Source: Rhodoferax sp. U11-2br (GTDB lineage Bacteria > Pseudomonadota > Gammaproteobacteria > Burkholderiales > Burkholderiaceae_C). Taken from it: a stretch of 64,000 bases of DNA. The DNA lies in assembly GCF_018619435.1 (NCBI RefSeq), contig NZ_JAHFZF010000009.1:1-64000 (forward strand), given 5' to 3'. The notes beneath the pieces were generated by a model. The model worked only from the letters and a program-made list of their open reading frames with translations. It ran no database searches and was not told the DNA's origin. Positions 8,704 through 16,492 of the stretch are shown piece by piece. Made by a program: the position numbers and the translations under genes. Numbering within the stretch: position 1 is the first letter of the stretch; the number at the start of each line of letters is the position of its first letter.

Positions 8704-8883
8704 ATGGACATTCTTGTTTTGAGCATCGTTGCTGGTCTCATTAGTGTTTTTGGCCTCTGGGTCGCAACGCGGCCTGTTTCTGAGGAGGTTGCAAAGGAGA
8801 AGACGAACAAGATGCGAGTCTCTCGTCGACCTTTGGTGACACCTCGCCCGCGAAGAGTTCGGCTGTTGAGCAACAGAAGATAG
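8704..8883 (+). CDS. 59-residue single-membrane-segment protein
   Basis: Begins MDILVLSIVAGLISVFGLWV, then ATRPVSEEVAKEKTNK and an Arg-rich tail containing RPRRVRLLSNRR. One helix (residues 3-21) is followed by a charged, strongly basic C-terminus. This is the fourth protein of the same architecture within 1 kb, here on the plus strand. AAAGGGCACGAC precedes the ATG and gives a plausible ribosome-binding site (AAAGG). Function is unknown; the basic tail could bind nucleic acid or acidic phospholipid. Confidence 0.45.
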   Translation: MDILVLSIVAGLISVFGLWVATRPVSEEVAKEKTNKMRVSRRPLVTPRPRRVRLLSNRR

Positions 8884-9215
8884 AAATTGCAATAGCCTCC
8901 CCTCATTCGCGCTGAGTAGGGTGCCCAGACCATTGCCGGGCTGCGACGACCGGCTGACTGTACTGAACAAACGTCGAAGTCGTGGGACGTAGCAATCCGC
9001 CTTTTGCCCCCTTGTTCTCCAGCAGAACGGAGCTTGTAAGGGTTAACTCAGCCGCTGCGGTGTTTCTTCGGCGCGGATGAAATTGGCCGCTGCACCGTTG
9101 GCTCAACCATGACTCAGATGCAAAATGTCACTGCCCATGCAGTGTCTTTGGCACTGCATGATCTGCATACCCTAGTTCGCAAAACTTGCTCAATCCTCGT
9201 AGCTGGAGATGTTGG

Positions 9216-10031
9216 ATGACGGATCAGTCGCATAGATTGCTCGCCATTGTGGCTGTCGATCAAGCACACCGCGTTCGCTGTCAACAACCGCACTGCGGGC
9301 ACGGTGTCTATGCTCGGATTCATGTTGTCGAAGAGGGTGGTCAACTGCTTGTCTTGGGATCGGACTGCTTTGCAAAGCGGTATGGTGCTGTCCAGACGTC
9401 TGGTGTCCATGGGCAGGGCGGTGGCGGCGGGAGGGTGCTTACAGAGGCAGAACGTGAACTGTTGGTCAACAACACACGAGCGTTGCTGGAGCAGTTTGAG
9501 GCTGAGCGCCGCAGGGCGCTGGAGTTGGCAGAAGAAAAACGCCTTCAGGACCAAGCGCAAGAGGCCGCCAGACAAAAGGCGATGGTTGAGAAACTGAGGT
9601 CGCTAAAAGCCCTGTCTGAGCTACGAAGTCCATCCAGTCACGTCCTGCAACCAGACAACACAAGACCATTGGAGTCCCAGCAGACGCCTCTGGAAGTAAC
9701 TCCCACGCCAGCATGGGCGAGTCTGAAGAAAGAGCCTTCCTCGCTTTTTGCGTATGGTGTAGGTGAGGGCCAATGCTGGGTGCTCATTCAATCAGCCACC
9801 CATGCTGGTTGTTTCATTGCCCCGGCCCCAGATGCGTTTGAGTCTTGGGATGAGGCATTGCCGCCCAGCATGGGTCGCCCAGACCTGGACCGTCAAGTCT
9901 ATGTGAGCGAAAAATCTATCAACGAGTTGGTTGGGTGGTTTATGCAGCGCCGCCCCAAAAGCAGTCGTATTGACAGCGATCCCGTGGCGATTCAGCGCTA
10001 TGCGCTTGAATGTGCAAAATCTGTCAGCTAA
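9216..10031 (+). CDS. zinc-ribbon-like hypothetical protein with coiled coil
   Basis: A 271-residue protein. The N-terminal 60 residues contain RCQQPHCGHGVYARIHVV and, later, LLVLGSDCFAKRYG, spacing three or four Cys/His ligands like a small zinc ribbon. A charged helical stretch (about residues 90-145, rich in Glu, Ala, Arg and Gln) looks like a coiled coil. The C-terminal 110 residues are globular with no motif I recognise. The ATG at 9216 is preferred because GGAG lies about 10 bases before it and the Cys motif follows soon after. Nucleic-acid binding is only an inference. It stands alone, with no co-directional neighbour. Confidence 0.6.
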   Translation: MTDQSHRLLAIVAVDQAHRVRCQQPHCGHGVYARIHVVEEGGQLLVLGSDCFAKRYGAVQTSGVHGQGGGGGRVLTEAERELLVNNTRALLEQFEAERRRALELAEEKRLQDQAQEAARQKAMVEKLRSLKALSELRSPSSHVLQPDNTRPLESQQTPLEVTPTPAWASLKKEPSSLFAYGVGEGQCWVLIQSATHAGCFIAPAPDAFESWDEALPPSMGRPDLDRQVYVSEKSINELVGWFMQRRPKSSRIDSDPVAIQRYALECAKSVS

Positions 10032-10168
10032 CCCGAGCCACTCACAAACGATCCAATCGATCACAGCAGTACCGCGTTGCCATCGCCGATTTTTCTGTAC
10101 GAGAAAGTGGCGCGACCATTGGCTTTGACTTAACTGGGGTGCTGCACCGTCCCAGCCCCGCTAATCAT

Positions 10169-10945
10169 CTACTGATGCAACACCCGATTGAGTAATTCTG
10201 CCAACCTTGAACCAGCTGCCACCAACTGGTTCTCCATCACCGGCGTGAATGCCTGAACGTAGTCCTGGCCCACAAATCGACCCGGATAGAAACCCTTACT
10301 GGCCACGATCCTGCAGGAAGCCTGGGCAGCCCGGGCCGCGTTCCACGGTGCTGTCGAGCTCTTGAGGGTCTTGACCAACAGACGTTGGCTCAGAGTGTCC
10401 GTGTCTTCCTGCAAAGTCTTGATCAGTCCACTGTCCCAGAAGGCATGCAGGTTGCTTCCTTTTCCGAAGGCCTGTATCTGGTAGCTGTTGCCGCCCCGGT
10501 CATCACCATACCCTGCATGCAAGGGCTGGTGCACATCACCAACGAAGTGAACCAGGTACTTCAGTGCCAGAAGTCTTTTGTCATCCGAGGTTTTTGAAGC
10601 CAGCACCTCGGTTTGCTTTTCGATGGCTTCCACCGCACACTGGCCATCGGGACAATCGCGCTCACGCTGGTACACACAGGACTCCCTGGGGAAGTTCACA
10701 TAGTGCCAACGTGCCGTGCTGGGACTGCGGTGCTCATCGGCCCAGGTGGAGATGGAGGCCAGTGTTTCTCCGGGCTCCAGTGCCAGTAGCCGGGACACTT
10801 CTGCCTTGGCCTGTGGTGTCAGCTGAGCCCAGGCCAGATTGGCAATGACATGATGGCCTTGTACGCCCCAGGCCTGGACCTGGGAGGCACCGAGCCACAG
10901 ACTCAGCCACAAGCCCAGACTCAGAAGGCGCACAAGCAGCTTCAT
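10169..10945 (-). CDS. secreted S1/P1-type nuclease
   Basis: A 258-residue protein with a signal peptide ending ...ASQVQA just before WGVQGHHVIANLAW. In this family the mature N-terminal Trp and the following His help coordinate the tri-zinc site. Further hallmarks are STWADEHR, ARWHYVNFP, LKYLVHFVGDVHQPLHAG, GDDRGGNSY and LHAFWDSGL. S1/P1 nucleases cleave single-stranded DNA and RNA and can remove 3' phosphates; here the enzyme would act in the periplasm or medium, possibly for phosphate or nucleoside scavenging. It ends the minus-strand series 10-14 kb; the H1-like gene is 21 bases upstream and may be co-transcribed. Confidence 0.92.
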   Translation of the reverse strand: MKLLVRLLSLGLWLSLWLGASQVQAWGVQGHHVIANLAWAQLTPQAKAEVSRLLALEPGETLASISTWADEHRSPSTARWHYVNFPRESCVYQRERDCPDGQCAVEAIEKQTEVLASKTSDDKRLLALKYLVHFVGDVHQPLHAGYGDDRGGNSYQIQAFGKGSNLHAFWDSGLIKTLQEDTDTLSQRLLVKTLKSSTAPWNAARAAQASCRIVASKGFYPGRFVGQDYVQAFTPVMENQLVAAGSRLAELLNRVLHQ

Positions 10946-10966
10946 ACGCCTGAGAGATCGTCCTGC

Positions 10967-11956
10967 TTAGGCCTGAGCCTCAGGCGTCGCAACTGTCTGG
11001 ACTTCAGGCTGGACTGGTGTCGGAGCAGGTGCAGCTGCAGGCGCTGTTGTCGCAGCTGGTGCAGGGGTAGTTGCCTGTACCGGGGTCTTCTCAGGAGCTG
11101 CTGCTGGTGTTTTTGCCGGTGCCGGGCTCTTCTTGGTTGCCTTGGCCGCCACCTTGACCAGCTTGTAGCTGCCCTGAGGACCGGCCACCAGACGGCCCTC
11201 TTTGATCAGGCGAGCCAGCGCCGCAGTCATGGAGCCCACGGGAATATTGGTCTCTTTGGAAATCGCAGTCTGGATGATGTGCTCAAACTTGTCGGTGTTG
11301 AGAATCTTCAACAAATAGGCCAGGAGCTTGGCGGGGTTGCCTTGGAGTTCCTGGGTGGCAACTGCTGTGGTACCGCCTTTGACCTTGGCGCCCTTGGCAA
11401 TGGCTTTGGTCGCGGGCTGGGTTACTGGCGCTTTGCTGGTCGGTTTGCCTGTTGGGGTCTTGGCTGCGGTCTTCTTACCTTTTGCAAGCGGTGTAGCTGC
11501 TTTGGCGGTGGGTGCAGCGGTTGGCGCCTTGGTTGCCTTGGCCGTTTGTTTTCGGGTCGCTTTTTTCACCTTGACGGTGGTGGCGCTGAGGTCGACGGCT
11601 TTGGTGACAGTCTTCTTGGCCGCCTTCTTGGTGCCTGTGCTGGTGGGGGCGCTGGCAGGTGCGCTCAGGGCGCGAGTCTCGCGCACGATGGGCAGGTCTT
11701 CTTCGGTCAGTTCACCGGCAATGCGATAGAGCTCGCGCAGTTCTTCTTCGATGCCCGACAGCCTCTTGGACAGACGGGCTGTGACTTGCCAGCTTTCGAT
11801 GAGGGCAGCGTTGCCCAGGCTGTAGGGGTTGTTGAGGACGGCGGCGTTGGCGCGTTGGGCGTAGGCTGCGACTTCACTTTTCAACTTTTCGTCGGCATGG
11901 AAGATGGCGGTACCGGCCTTTTGCAGGGCAGTGAGGGTGGAAGCAGAGATTGGCAT
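10967..11956 (-). CDS. histone-H1-like Lys/Ala/Pro-rich protein with winged-helix-like core
   Basis: A 329-residue protein in four parts: a helical N-terminal domain (about residues 1-90, with GIEEELRELYRIAGELTEED); a Lys/Ala/Thr-rich linker (about 105-210) with many AKK, TKA and GKK units, like eukaryotic-type H1 tails; a compact domain at about 215-275 (LLAYLLKILNTDKFEHII through SMTAALARLIKEGRLVAGP) that reads as a winged helix; and a Pro/Ala/Thr-rich tail. This suggests DNA binding or nucleoid organisation, but no experimentally known homologue comes to mind. Low-complexity composition makes frame errors possible, although the frame is intact throughout. Confidence 0.6.
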   Translation of the reverse strand: MPISASTLTALQKAGTAIFHADEKLKSEVAAYAQRANAAVLNNPYSLGNAALIESWQVTARLSKRLSGIEEELRELYRIAGELTEEDLPIVRETRALSAPASAPTSTGTKKAAKKTVTKAVDLSATTVKVKKATRKQTAKATKAPTAAPTAKAATPLAKGKKTAAKTPTGKPTSKAPVTQPATKAIAKGAKVKGGTTAVATQELQGNPAKLLAYLLKILNTDKFEHIIQTAISKETNIPVGSMTAALARLIKEGRLVAGPQGSYKLVKVAAKATKKSPAPAKTPAAAPEKTPVQATTPAPAATTAPAAAPAPTPVQPEVQTVATPEAQA

Positions 11957-12184
11957 GGGGCGCTGGTCCTTGGAGAAATGAGAGAGAAACTGTGAACAAG
12001 AAAGACGACTTCAAACGGGGTAGGACACCGGATGGATCAATAGAAGACGATCAGGGTCTCGGTTGTCCGGGCATCAGGTTTGGTCCTATAGGGAGCGGAT
12101 TGTAGAAAGATGAAGGAAAAGCGTTGGTGCGGTGGCTGACTTGCCAGCGTTCAGCAATTGATGATGCTTTGTCTTTCACGACCC

Positions 12185-13360
12185 TCAAGCACGGACAAGT
12201 CGCAGCAGGGTGATCTCAGAAGGTGCACCAAAACGCTTGGGTGGTCCCCAGTACCCTGTTCCCCGGCTGGTGTAAACCCACAGGGACTGCAACCTATGTA
12301 GCCCCGCCGTGAAGGGCTGTTGCCATCTGACAAAGTGGTTCCAGGGCCAGAACTGGCCACCATGCGTGTGACCCGAGAGCTGCAGATCAAACCCCGCTTG
12401 CAGTGCATCAGGCGCACTGCGGGGCTGATGGGCCAGCAATAACTTGAACACAGCGTCAACCGGTGCACCGTTCATCGCCCGAGCAGGGTCACTGCGTTGT
12501 GCCTTGTCAAAGTGGTGGGCTCCGAAGTCTGTCACACCAGCCACCACCATCGTGGCAGGCTCAGGGTCCTGTGCATCATGGTGGTGGTGAATCACCACAT
12601 GATCGTTCATCAGCACTTGGATACCCAAGCCTCTCAATGTATCGATCCAACCATGTACCCCGGAGTAATACTCATGGTTGCCGGTGACAAAGAAGCTGCC
12701 GTGTGTGGAAGTCAAATCCACCAGAGGCAACACGTCATCTCGCAGCTCTGCAACACTACCATCGACCAGATCACCGGTGATGGCCACCAGGTCAGCACCC
12801 AGGCTATTAACTCTGGTCACGATGCGCTGCAAATACGGGCCCTTGATGGTGGGGCCCAGATGAATGTCGCTGATCTGTGCAATCTGAAAGCCTTGCAGTG
12901 CGTCAGGCAGGTTGGCAATCGGGACATCGACTCTCACTACTGCTGCAGTTCGACGTGCATTGGAGAATCCCCACAACGTCACCAGCAGACCCAACACCGG
13001 CACCAACAGCGCCGAGTCAAAACGCAAGCTCGCAAGGTCAACGCTTGCAAGCGTTGCGGGCCAAACCCTGTCGAAACCCTGCATCACCAGCAGTGCGACT
13101 TCCCGCAGCAAAGCCAGTACAAAGAGAGATGACCCGAGCCCCATGCACAGCAGACCCAACCAGGTCAGAAGGGAGGCCAATTTGGGCCTGGCAACACGCC
13201 GCCCCAGAAACCCCATGGGAAGCAGCAGTGCCGATAGCAGCAGCGCCACCCAAAATGCCATGCCCAACAACGGGTGAACTGCAAGGAGATCGGGTGCTAC
13301 TGTCCAGCCGACAAAGGCGTGCAGAAGGAAAGAAATCAGAAACAGGACAGAGACGGACAT
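12185..13360 (-). CDS. membrane-anchored metallophosphoesterase (YaeI-like)
   Basis: A 391-residue protein with about four N-terminal hydrophobic helices (residues 1-135) and a C-terminal calcineurin-like phosphoesterase domain. The metal-binding motifs are in order: QISDIHLGP, AITGDLVDGS, FVTGNHEYYSG, a later LLLAHQP and LSGHTHGGQFWPW. This is the D-x-H / GDxxD / GNH[DE] / H / GHTHGGQ set. Related YaeI/YkuE enzymes act on UDP-2,3-diacylglucosamine or similar phospho-substrates near the membrane; the substrate here is unknown. It lies upstream of the H1-like gene on the same strand, but with a gap of more than 200 bases. Confidence 0.9.
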   Translation of the reverse strand: MSVSVLFLISFLLHAFVGWTVAPDLLAVHPLLGMAFWVALLLSALLLPMGFLGRRVARPKLASLLTWLGLLCMGLGSSLFVLALLREVALLVMQGFDRVWPATLASVDLASLRFDSALLVPVLGLLVTLWGFSNARRTAAVVRVDVPIANLPDALQGFQIAQISDIHLGPTIKGPYLQRIVTRVNSLGADLVAITGDLVDGSVAELRDDVLPLVDLTSTHGSFFVTGNHEYYSGVHGWIDTLRGLGIQVLMNDHVVIHHHHDAQDPEPATMVVAGVTDFGAHHFDKAQRSDPARAMNGAPVDAVFKLLLAHQPRSAPDALQAGFDLQLSGHTHGGQFWPWNHFVRWQQPFTAGLHRLQSLWVYTSRGTGYWGPPKRFGAPSEITLLRLVRA

Positions 13361-13801
13361 TCGGGAGGACGCATAGGAACTCGTCCATGCGCGGTAGCTG
13401 CAATGAAACCAGATGGTGGCGGTTGGGGTTGATTCAAGTCATGGACGACTGTCGCAGAAGGATGGATCACCGCGACAGTAACGACGCTCGATGGATCGAT
13501 TTGAAGTTTGTGTCGTGAGGTTGATGCGTTTTTGTTGTCAGACTGGCGCCGCATATGTGCGAGTGTTAACGCCGATATTGGAATGACAGGGTTCTGGTAC
13601 TTGTGTCGGTGACGGAGTGACACACCTGTAATGTTCTGCAAACTGCGGTGGACACCGCGTTCAAGCGGTGCTTTTGCCTATCAATCCCCAACCAGTAAAG
13701 AGGGCGAATTGGGTATCGGCGGCAACACTCTGGTCTTCTGGACGCCACCAATGCCTCGGTGACATTTGACAGAAGTTCTAAATCAGTCAATGTACGCATG
13801 A
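13361..13801. other. gene-free stretch
   Basis: About 440 bases between two minus-strand genes. Overlapping short frames occur, including one on the minus strand that overlaps the end of the exonuclease gene, but none shows family similarity. No terminator with a U-tract was recognised. Confidence 0.35.
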
Positions 13802-14311
13802 TCATTGAATCCTCTTGATAGGCTCCATGAAGACCTTCCAGGCGCGGCACCCGACCATCAGGGCCCGTGCGTCAGCCAGGGCGTGGTGCGGTGGCCACTG
13901 CGGTGTGTAGGTGGCATTCTTGGCCTTGTCAAACACAGGATGCGCGATGGTGCGCCTGTCCAAGTGAAGTTTGTCCCCCACGTTGGGCGGTAGCTTCTTG
14001 TGGGTCACATCCAGCAAAACCGACGCCAATAGCAGCCAGTCCCCTTCAAAATCAAAGATGAGCGTGGCAGCTTCCGGCAATGTTTCAAACCACTCGTGCA
14101 GCCGCTGTGTGAGTTGTCTGCGGTCGCAGGAAGCTCCTGAGACACGGTTCAGAACTGGCAAAACTTCCTTGCGCACAAAGTCGCTGCACTCGTCTTGCTT
14201 GAAGTCCGTTCGCTCGGCGTAAAACTCCCGCCCGTCTTCGGCCACCAGCGCGAGGCTAATCAGGTCATGTTTGACAAAGTCGGTGAATTCCGTATCCAGA
14301 AAAACCAGCAT
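13802..14311 (-). CDS. DEDD-family 3'-5' exonuclease-like protein
   Basis: A 169-residue protein with the RNase H-like exonuclease motifs: LVFLDTEFTDF near the start (Exo I, DxE), LIFDFEGDWLLL in the middle (Exo II Asp) and PPHHALADARALM near the end (Exo III, HxxxxD). This is the layout of the Rv2179c/RNase T-like compact exoribonucleases. The likely substrate is RNA or short oligonucleotides. It lies about 28 bases downstream of a small hypothetical gene on the same strand, so it may be the last gene of that transcript. Confidence 0.8.
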   Translation of the reverse strand: MLVFLDTEFTDFVKHDLISLALVAEDGREFYAERTDFKQDECSDFVRKEVLPVLNRVSGASCDRRQLTQRLHEWFETLPEAATLIFDFEGDWLLLASVLLDVTHKKLPPNVGDKLHLDRRTIAHPVFDKAKNATYTPQWPPHHALADARALMVGCRAWKVFMEPIKRIQ

Positions 14312-14338
14312 GTCACCCGCAGCCTTTAAACATGGTCG

Positions 14339-14506
14339 TCACCGACCGTTGCGGTCCACCGTCCCAACACTGACCGGCCCTAGCTTACGCAGTAGGTAAA
14401 GGCCTGTTGCATCCAGACGGTAGATATGCGTGGTGGCGGTCCAAGGGTTGAGCAACACCAGCTCGCGCACGCGGCGCTCCTCCGGTTTGATTTCGGGCTT
14501 GTTCAT
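14339..14506 (-). CDS. 55-residue hypothetical protein
   Basis: The frame begins MNKPEIKPEERRVRELVLLN, then PWTATTHIYRLDATGLYL and ends KLGPVSVGTVDRNGR. It is preceded five bases upstream by the stop of the 129-residue gene, and the exonuclease gene follows, so it is likely part of a three-gene transcript. The composition looks like real coding sequence, but I recognise no family. It is soluble and basic at the N-terminus. Confidence 0.5.
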   Translation of the reverse strand: MNKPEIKPEERRVRELVLLNPWTATTHIYRLDATGLYLLRKLGPVSVGTVDRNGR

Positions 14507-14511
14507 TTCTG

Positions 14512-14901
14512 TTACCAAGTGAACGCCTCTTGGCGTTTGCGCAATGCAGCTTCGTCGGCCCGTTGAGCATCAGTCCGGTCTTCACCGTAGGTGACAAACA
14601 GTGGAAGGGGAAAGAGCGCATTGTGCTGCCAGATCGGCGGATCTTGCGAGACCCCATAGACCTGCAGAATTTCACTGTGCGTGAGGTGCTGGAGATTCAC
14701 TGCATCGGCCAACGCATCAAGTTCCCGCTCAAGCTGGGCATCCAGATTGACCAAGTAAACACGGGCTTTGATCAACGCTGTGACACGCTCTGGCCAGCCC
14801 AGCTGCCATCGATTGGCGATGGACACAGCAATGGAGCCCATTTCCTCGATTTGCAGAGCGCCCTGTGGGCCGTAGATATCGCGGTTTAGAAGTTCTTCCA
14901 T
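14512..14901 (-). CDS. 129-residue hypothetical protein
   Basis: Begins MEELLNRDIYGPQGALQIEE, with a largely helical, acidic body (WPERVTALIKARVYL, LERELDALADAVNL) and a Glu/Arg-rich tail. No family recognised. It appears to head a short minus-strand unit with the 55-residue gene five bases downstream and the exonuclease after that. A near-palindrome, GATAAG...CTTTATC, lies upstream of the ATG and may control the unit. Confidence 0.55.
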   Translation of the reverse strand: MEELLNRDIYGPQGALQIEEMGSIAVSIANRWQLGWPERVTALIKARVYLVNLDAQLERELDALADAVNLQHLTHSEILQVYGVSQDPPIWQHNALFPLPLFVTYGEDRTDAQRADEAALRKRQEAFTW

Positions 14902-14914
14902 CGGGATTTCTTGA

Positions 14915-14933
14915 GATAAGTTTCAACTTTATC
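14915..14933. promoter_or_regulatory. near-palindrome upstream of the 129-residue gene
   Basis: GATAAGTTTCAACTTTATC reads almost the same on the opposite strand. It sits 14 bases upstream of the minus-strand ATG at 14901, within the probable leader or promoter. It could be an operator. Confidence 0.3.
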
Positions 14934-14960
14934 GGTTTTTGATATGACTCACTCTGGACA

Positions 14961-15770
14961 TCATTCCCGCAAATCAAATTCGACTCCGATAGACGAACAG
15001 CTACTTGAAATTGCTAGCACCCCCAAGTAAGTAGTCCAGGCCCGTGTCATCCGTGGGCGTGTTTTGACAGGCAAGCTGCCTCCCAGTTGGATTTCCAGCT
15101 TAGGTCTAAACAGGCGGGCGTCGTGGTTCATCAAAAGTGGCTTCAATCTCGAGGCAACAACAGCAAATGCCTGGTCGGATTGAACCATCATCTGAAACCA
15201 CTGTTCGACATAATTTGCAGAGAGCATCTCCGCGTACCAGCTGATGTATTTTCTGTAGAGCAGCAGAACGGCCAATGCGTCGACATGGCATATGCAGCTC
15301 AGGTCTTTGAGCGCGTCAACATCCATCTTCAGAACAGCGAACCACAAAGACCTGGCATTTGGGAATCTCTGTCGGAGATAAAGGGCTACGGGATCTGCAA
15401 GTTTTTCGCAGATTTTTTTCGCCTCCGTTTTAGTCAGCTGACGCGTTTTTAAAATTCTCCACAGGGGGGAGTGGAAGATATCGCTGGAACCAGGGGCATA
15501 TTGCTCAGCCACCACCACCGCAGTTGGCCTCTTGCTGTCACCATGTCCGTTACCGAAAGGACTCACATCACCCCGACCGTACTTTCTCCACAACTGCGGT
15601 TGACGGTAGCCTCCTTTGTCATCTCGCGGAGCCGCACAGTCAGGATTGATCAGCCGTTCGATCTTTGCGAAATCCAACCCCAGCATCTCTCTGACCGTCC
15701 AAGCCCAATAGGCTGACTGACAACAATCAATTTCACACCTCCGGGGACGGCCTACCTTTTTCTGACCCAT
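14961..15770 (-). CDS. hypothetical protein next to the Tn7-like genes
   Basis: A 269-residue protein starting MGQKKVGRPRRCEIDCC. The frame could also open at a TTG two codons upstream, but AAAGG six bases before the ATG at 15770 favours the ATG. It has a basic, Cys-containing N-terminus, then WTVREMLGLDFAKIERLINP, a YGRGDVSPFGNG stretch and a helical C-terminal half with several Cys and Met residues. I do not recognise the family. It is divergent from the small helix-turn-helix gene at 15943, sharing an AT-rich region with a perfect palindrome. It may be transposon-encoded, but the left transposon end was not found. Confidence 0.55.
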   Translation of the reverse strand: MGQKKVGRPRRCEIDCCQSAYWAWTVREMLGLDFAKIERLINPDCAAPRDDKGGYRQPQLWRKYGRGDVSPFGNGHGDSKRPTAVVVAEQYAPGSSDIFHSPLWRILKTRQLTKTEAKKICEKLADPVALYLRQRFPNARSLWFAVLKMDVDALKDLSCICHVDALAVLLLYRKYISWYAEMLSANYVEQWFQMMVQSDQAFAVVASRLKPLLMNHDARLFRPKLEIQLGGSLPVKTRPRMTRAWTTYLGVLAISSSCSSIGVEFDLRE

Positions 15771-15817
15771 CCGCAACCTTTCACCAGTTTTAAAAAGAAT
15801 ATTAGATATTTCTTCTA

Positions 15818-15834
15818 TTCAATGAATGATTGAA
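15818..15834. promoter_or_regulatory. operator-like palindrome in divergent intergenic region
   Basis: TTCAAT and ATTGAA flank the 5-base spacer GAATG, giving perfect 6-bp arms. It lies in AT-rich DNA between the minus-strand gene starting at 15770 and the plus-strand HTH gene. A second related half-motif (TCAATGAA) occurs about 50 bases to the right. This arrangement fits control of both genes by a small DNA-binding protein. Confidence 0.4.
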
Positions 15835-15942
15835 AGCACAAAAATCGATATCAGCATATCTTTTGATCAATGAACAGTCATGAAACCATTGATTTATATG
15901 CTAAGTGGTTTAAATCGGCAAATTCCGGGAATATCCACGATC

Positions 15943-16218
15943 ATGAATATCACCCCAATGCAGCCACCGCCGTTACCTCTCGGGCAAACACTCACCGAAC
16001 AATATGGTCACCTAGTCGGAGGTGCCGACCTCGCCAAATTATTGGGATTTCGCAGCACAGACACCCTGCGTAAAGCAGTGGCCAATGGCACTTTGACATT
16101 GTCAACATTCACGGTCCCAGGCCGCCAAGGCCGATTTGCACTGACCAGCGACGTCGCCGACTGGCTCCTGTCACTCAGGAATGGAGGCGCCCCAAAAAAC
16201 TCAGAGAGGGACAACTGA
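15943..16218 (+). CDS. small helix-turn-helix-like protein beside tnsA
   Basis: A 91-residue protein (MNITPMQPPPLPLGQTLTEQ...). The central part, LVGGADLAKLLGFRSTDTLR then KAVANGTLTLSTFTVPG, resembles an excisionase/MerR-like winged helix, where AxxLGxxSxxTLRxAV forms the recognition helices. The C-terminus FALTSDVADWLLSLR completes the domain. In-frame ATGs also occur at 15880. It is co-directional with tnsA but separated by more than 300 bases that contain the predicted sRNA and an inverted repeat. A role in controlling transposition or the small RNA is an inference. Confidence 0.55.
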   Translation: MNITPMQPPPLPLGQTLTEQYGHLVGGADLAKLLGFRSTDTLRKAVANGTLTLSTFTVPGRQGRFALTSDVADWLLSLRNGGAPKNSERDN

Positions 16219-16357
16219 TTCGTCTTGGCCCTCTTCTGGCCAGACCCGTGTTCGAGCAATCGATTGCCTTTGTTGGAAACAGCGCAGAACGTCTAAGGAC
16301 CATCGCGCCCACCCCAAAAAACAGACCGCAGAAAGGAACCCAATGACTTAAAAGCTC

Positions 16358-16427
16358 AAAAAAAAACGACGTGAGGTCGGCAAACCACACGTCGTCTTCC
16401 TGGGGGATTCCCAGACTTTTATCTTCA
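16358..16427 (-). ncRNA. predicted ~70-nt small RNA divergent from tnsA
   Basis: On the minus strand a sigma-70-like promoter (see 16434-16462) is followed about 7 bases later by roughly 70 nt. These contain a small hairpin (CTGGG...CCCAG, near 16401-16415) and then an 8-bp stem (ACGACGTG/CACGTCGT) directly followed by nine U residues. No open frame of note is present. Promoter, short body and intrinsic terminator are the hallmarks of an independent sRNA. Its position just upstream of tnsA suggests control of the transposase operon or a structural role; both are inference. Transcript ends are estimated. Confidence 0.5.
16366..16395 (-). terminator. intrinsic terminator of predicted sRNA
   Basis: The plus-strand stem 16366-16373 (ACGACGTG) pairs with 16388-16395 (CACGTCGT) around a 14-base loop. 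On the minus strand the stem is followed by the U-run encoded by A9 at 16358-16366. There is no U-tract on the plus strand, so it terminates minus-strand transcription only. Confidence 0.6.
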
Positions 16428-16433
16428 GTGACA

Positions 16434-16462
16434 AGTCTACGGACCAAAACTTGGTTCGTCAA
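16434..16462 (-). promoter_or_regulatory. sigma-70-like promoter of predicted sRNA
   Basis: On the minus strand TTGACG (16457-16462) and TAGACT (16434-16439) are separated by exactly 17 bases. The -35 matches five of six consensus bases and the -10 four of six. The -35 lies inside one arm of the inverted repeat at 16454-16492. Confidence 0.5.
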
Positions 16463-16492
16463 TCCCCCTTTTTCATCAATTTGTTGACGAAC
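16454..16492. promoter_or_regulatory. 9-bp inverted repeat upstream of tnsA
   Basis: GTTCGTCAA (16454-16462) and TTGACGAAC (16484-16492) form a perfect inverted repeat with a 21-base spacer. One arm contains the -35 of the minus-strand promoter. The repeat ends 51 bases before the tnsA ATG. Binding by the Xre protein or the small HTH protein would be able to control both directions. Confidence 0.45.

Noticed and set aside
10850..11995. 381-residue open frame on the plus strand, rich in Cys, Arg and Gly
   Set aside because: It is the antisense of the Lys/Ala-rich H1-like gene; the composition is what repeats of AAG and GCC codons give when read backwards.
13566..13850. 94-residue minus-strand frame overlapping the end of the exonuclease gene
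   Set aside because: Cys- and Arg-rich with no motif; it overlaps a convincing gene by 49 bases and lacks a clear ribosome-binding site.
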